A stretch of DNA of 64,000 bases from assembly GCF_034092465.1 (NCBI RefSeq), contig NZ_CP139303.1, forward strand, positions 1,578,865-1,642,864. The letters are read 5' to 3'. A program made the translations under genes and the position numbers. Below the pieces are notes generated by a model. The model had not been told where the DNA came from and made no database searches. It worked only from the letters and a program-made list of their open reading frames with translations. This document shows positions 61,660 through 64,000 of this stretch, piece after piece. The DNA comes from Prochlorococcus sp. MIT 1223 (GTDB taxonomy: Bacteria > Cyanobacteriota > Cyanobacteriia > PCC-6307 > Cyanobiaceae). How positions within the stretch are numbered: position 1 is the stretch's first letter; every line of letters starts with the position of its first letter.

Positions 61660-62454
61660 TTAACGATTACCTGTTTGCAATTCAGGTTTTGAGAGATCTC
61701 TTAAGTCGAGTTTGCTTCCTCTTTGATTGATTAATCGTTGAGGTAATGATCTGCTCAAATGAGATAGAACTTTTATCTGCGCACTTAGTAGTTCAGCATT
61801 AGAGCCAAGAGTCACAGAATCGAACCCCTCAGTCCTAATCTCTAATTCTCCTGTTGAACCTATTTTTATTTCCTTTAAAGGACTTCCTAAACTCTTTTGG
61901 TGCTTGAGAAGAAAAGCAATTGATTGTTGATGGCTCTTCCTCCATCCGGAAACAAAAATATTTACTTCGGATTGATCTTTTTTATACCAATTTAGAGGAA
62001 TCCATTCGGCATCCTCGTCAATCATTCCATTCTGAGTGCCGTTTGGACTATTTCTCTGAGCATAAGCAATTGGCTCCCTCTCAAGTATCTCAATAAACAA
62101 TTCCTTTGAAAAAATTTGGCGATGTATTGAAACTGCTTCAAGCGAAAGCATATTTTTAAGATTCACTTCTATTCGTTTAGGAATTATTTTCAAAAGAGGC
62201 CTAGGCAAAGAAATTCCAGATGCTTTGATAATCTCTTCATCCTCAAAATATTTATTTCCATAAATATGTACTTGATTAATTGAGATTAGGGATAACCCAT
62301 TATTTAAAAAGAAGAAAATAAGTACTATCGAAAAAAAAGTGTAAATAAACGATTGCCAAAGTTGTTTAAAGAAGTTTGGATTACTTGAATATCCCCGTGC
62401 TCTAGTTTTCTTGAAGTTTAAATTAGATTTTCTCCGTCTTTTAGTATTACTCAT
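61660..62454 (-). CDS. ftsQ: cell division protein FtsQ
   Basis: FtsQ is a bitopic division protein that links the ring to wall synthesis. The 264-aa protein has a basic cytoplasmic tail (NTKRRRKSNLNFKKTRARGY), one membrane helix (about 33-52, FIYTFFSIVLIFFFLNNGLS) and a POTRA domain starting INQVHIYGNKYFEDEEIIKA. The FtsQ/DivIB beta domain follows (LEAVSIHRQIFSKELFIEIL, REPIAYAQR). It lies between the 62470 gene and ftsZ on the same strand, 179 bases before the latter. FtsQ is weakly conserved, but context and domain order are clear. Confidence 0.92.
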   Translation of the reverse strand: MSNTKRRRKSNLNFKKTRARGYSSNPNFFKQLWQSFIYTFFSIVLIFFFLNNGLSLISINQVHIYGNKYFEDEEIIKASGISLPRPLLKIIPKRIEVNLKNMLSLEAVSIHRQIFSKELFIEILEREPIAYAQRNSPNGTQNGMIDEDAEWIPLNWYKKDQSEVNIFVSGWRKSHQQSIAFLLKHQKSLGSPLKEIKIGSTGELEIRTEGFDSVTLGSNAELLSAQIKVLSHLSRSLPQRLINQRGSKLDLRDLSKPELQTGNR

Positions 62455-62469
62455 ATTTGACTAGCGTTT

Positions 62470-62880
62470 TTACAGGTCGCAACGAGCTTTCTCCATTAAT
62501 TGATTCATCCATTCTCTTGCTCTGTCTGCGTCTGTAAAAGGGACATCTATTTCTTTACCGCATCCAATTAATCTTAGACGGCAACTTCCTTGTGACTCAT
62601 TAGTAAGCGGTGCTTCCCCGGAAGCTAGAGCTAATAATTCAAGTAATTCTAATTGTTTAATTTCAAAAGAAGCTTCTTCTTTGAAATTACCTGCTTCAAA
62701 ACTGCTCCAACAAAGTACACCTTCTTTTAATCTTGCGGCACCGGAACCGTCCAATTTGGCAAGTTCAGACCCTTTAGCCCATTCCCTATATAAATTTTGC
62801 CTTCTTCTTTCAATCCATCCCAATCCGGTAAGAAGGATAAATGCAATTAGAAGAGGGAACCAAAGTAAGCCGTGAATCAT
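62470..62880 (-). CDS. conserved membrane-anchored protein of the ddl-ftsQ region (136 aa)
   Basis: This 136-aa protein has one N-terminal membrane helix (about 5-22, LLWFPLLIAFILLTGLGWIE), a basic linker (RRRQNLYREWAKG), and a soluble domain with beta-like stretches (GVLCWSSFEAGNFKEEASFE, CRLRLIGCGKEIDVPFTD) and a final helix ADRAREWMNQLMEKA. The domain size and strand-helix pattern suggest a PH-like fold, which is inference. It sits between ddl and ftsQ on the same strand, the usual cyanobacterial order, so it may have a wall or division role. It is not otherwise recognised. Confidence 0.7.
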   Translation of the reverse strand: MIHGLLWFPLLIAFILLTGLGWIERRRQNLYREWAKGSELAKLDGSGAARLKEGVLCWSSFEAGNFKEEASFEIKQLELLELLALASGEAPLTNESQGSCRLRLIGCGKEIDVPFTDADRAREWMNQLMEKARCDL

Positions 62881-62926
62881 TTTTTCTTCTGCCGAGATTA
62901 TTTGAGCGTTAAAGAAATGCTTTAGT

Positions 62927-63991
62927 TTATTCTGTAGCTGTTTTTAAGAGTTCAGCAACTAATTCTTCAAGATTTAAGCCTGAAGCTTCCCAAAGCATTG
63001 GATACATACTTTTATTTGTGAATCCAGGCATTGTGTTTATCTCATTTATTAAAAGCTCATTTTTTGCTGGAACATAAAAGAAATCAACTCTTGCAATACT
63101 ATTAATTGATAATGCTTTACAAGCTTTCAAGCTTAAATTACTAATTTCTCGGGAAATAGTCTCAGGAATAGGAGCAGGTATTAAAACTTTAATTTCTTCA
63201 GAAGAGTATTTTGTTTCATAGTCATACCACTCTGAATTGTGCATAACTTCTCCTATTACTGAGGTCTTGATATGGGTTTTGCCTAGAATCCCGCATTCAA
63301 GTTCTCTTCCGATAATGTTTTTTTCAATGATTATGCGATTGTCGTATTTGCAAGCTAGTTCTAAGCCAGATTTCATTTCGCTTTTGAAATGAGCTTTACT
63401 TATCCCAACTGATGATCCAAGATTTGCAGGTTTTATGAAGCAAGGATATCCAATTTTTTCTTCTAATTGCTCTATAAGGTTTTTTAGTAATTCAGGATCG
63501 GTTATTTGATTACTTTCAGCGGCTTGATATGTAACTTGTGGAAGCCCTAATGCCGCAAATGAATTTTTCATTGCGATTTTATCCATTCCAAGAGCTGAAC
63601 CCAAGACACCAGAACCAATAAAAGGTTTGCCAATTAATTGCAAAAGACCTTGTATTGAGCCATCCTCTCCGTTTGGCCCATGTAGGAGGGGAAACCAAAT
63701 GTCTATACCCGATACGTCTTGCGGAAACTCGTAAAATCCTTTCTTATTGTGTTGCTTTGGGAGTTCGCTTTCTAGGAGTCTATGCCCTTTCCTTAAGGCT
63801 TTACGTGCTACTTCATTAGGCCACCAACGTCCTCTTGGATCAATATAGATACAGGTTAAATGAAAATTTTTTAAGCTTTTACCTTTTTTAAAACAGTTTG
63901 AGACTGTGTTTGCTGATTTAATTGAAACATCATGCTCTCCAGATGCTCCTCCGAAAATAATACCTACGCAAGTTTCTTTATTAGTATTCAT
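62927..63991 (-). CDS. ddl: D-alanine--D-alanine ligase
   Basis: Ddl makes the D-Ala-D-Ala end of peptidoglycan precursors in an ATP-grasp reaction. The 354-aa protein shows the N-terminal GIIFGGASGEHDVSIKSANT, the serine loop region LHGPNGEDGSIQGLLQLIGK, the ATP-grasp lysine motif PCFIKPANLGSSVGISKA, and the metal-binding end LLINEINTMPGFTNKSMYPM. A three-domain DdlA/B-like enzyme fits. It is the first gene of the ddl-ftsQ-ftsZ set, starting nine bases from the window edge, so what lies upstream cannot be seen. Confidence 0.96.
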   Translation of the reverse strand: MNTNKETCVGIIFGGASGEHDVSIKSANTVSNCFKKGKSLKNFHLTCIYIDPRGRWWPNEVARKALRKGHRLLESELPKQHNKKGFYEFPQDVSGIDIWFPLLHGPNGEDGSIQGLLQLIGKPFIGSGVLGSALGMDKIAMKNSFAALGLPQVTYQAAESNQITDPELLKNLIEQLEEKIGYPCFIKPANLGSSVGISKAHFKSEMKSGLELACKYDNRIIIEKNIIGRELECGILGKTHIKTSVIGEVMHNSEWYDYETKYSSEEIKVLIPAPIPETISREISNLSLKACKALSINSIARVDFFYVPAKNELLINEINTMPGFTNKSMYPMLWEASGLNLEELVAELLKTATE

Positions 63992-64000
63992 TTAACTTCT

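Overview
The window reads as chromosomal DNA of Prochlorococcus, and more narrowly of a low-light-adapted strain. The evidence is A+T-rich DNA, compact gene spacing, two tandem pcb genes for divinyl-chlorophyll a/b antenna proteins, kaiB-kaiC without kaiA, an Hli protein, NblS, and many cyanobacteria-only families (DUF1825, DUF3086, DUF3119, the photosystem II S4-domain protein). High-light strains are known to carry a single pcb, so a tandem pair points to a low-light clade; the exact strain is inference and is not claimed.

Layout. 1-9.5 kb is an accessory-type stretch of small unassigned proteins, a CPD photolyase, the two pcb genes (with nearly identical internal tracts that look like gene conversion) and an orphan Nif11-domain peptide. 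9.7-23 kb is housekeeping: murD, tRNA-Val, an S4 protein, serA-prmA-petF, a lumenal pentapeptide-repeat protein, rnz, a SpoIID-like protein, truB, a methyltransferase, rpmA and rplU. 23-29.4 kb holds the clock genes kaiB and kaiC facing the stress sensor nblS, then purD and purC. 29.4-35.7 kb is an outer-membrane/lipid A operon, bamA-lpxC-fabZ-lpxA-lpxB-msrA, with overlapping or very tight junctions. 35.7-47 kb has pepA, a GIY-YIG protein, tyrS, pyrF, the plsY/DUF3086/DUF3119/mlaE/sugar-transporter operon, tRNA-Gly and glgX.

47-51.3 kb is the most irregular part. It contains hup with an unusually G+C-rich leader, a decayed glutamyl-Q-tRNA(Asp) synthetase gene with breaks at A7 runs, several very small proteins, a structured intergenic locus with an ACTCCTCACA motif, an Hli protein and a short NdhF N-terminal fragment. 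51.3-64 kb returns to conserved genes: two polysaccharide enzymes, cbiB (no ordinary start codon) directly behind ilvC, clpR-clpP, a PIN-TRAM protein, hemW, panB, the SRP RNA, and the cell-division/wall set ftsZ-ftsQ-ddl.

The themes are light harvesting and photoprotection (pcb, hli, photolyase, nblS, petF), timing (kaiBC), envelope building (bamA, lpx genes, plsY, mlaE, murD, ddl, ftsQ/Z, sugar transferases) and carbon storage or uptake (glgX beside a GPH-family sugar transporter). I saw no CRISPR array, insertion sequence, integrase or prophage. No clearly new multi-gene system is evident; the best leads are the pcb conversion tracts, the gluQ remnant, the cbiB start, the 49.2-49.4 kb RNA candidate and the ftsZ leader hairpin.
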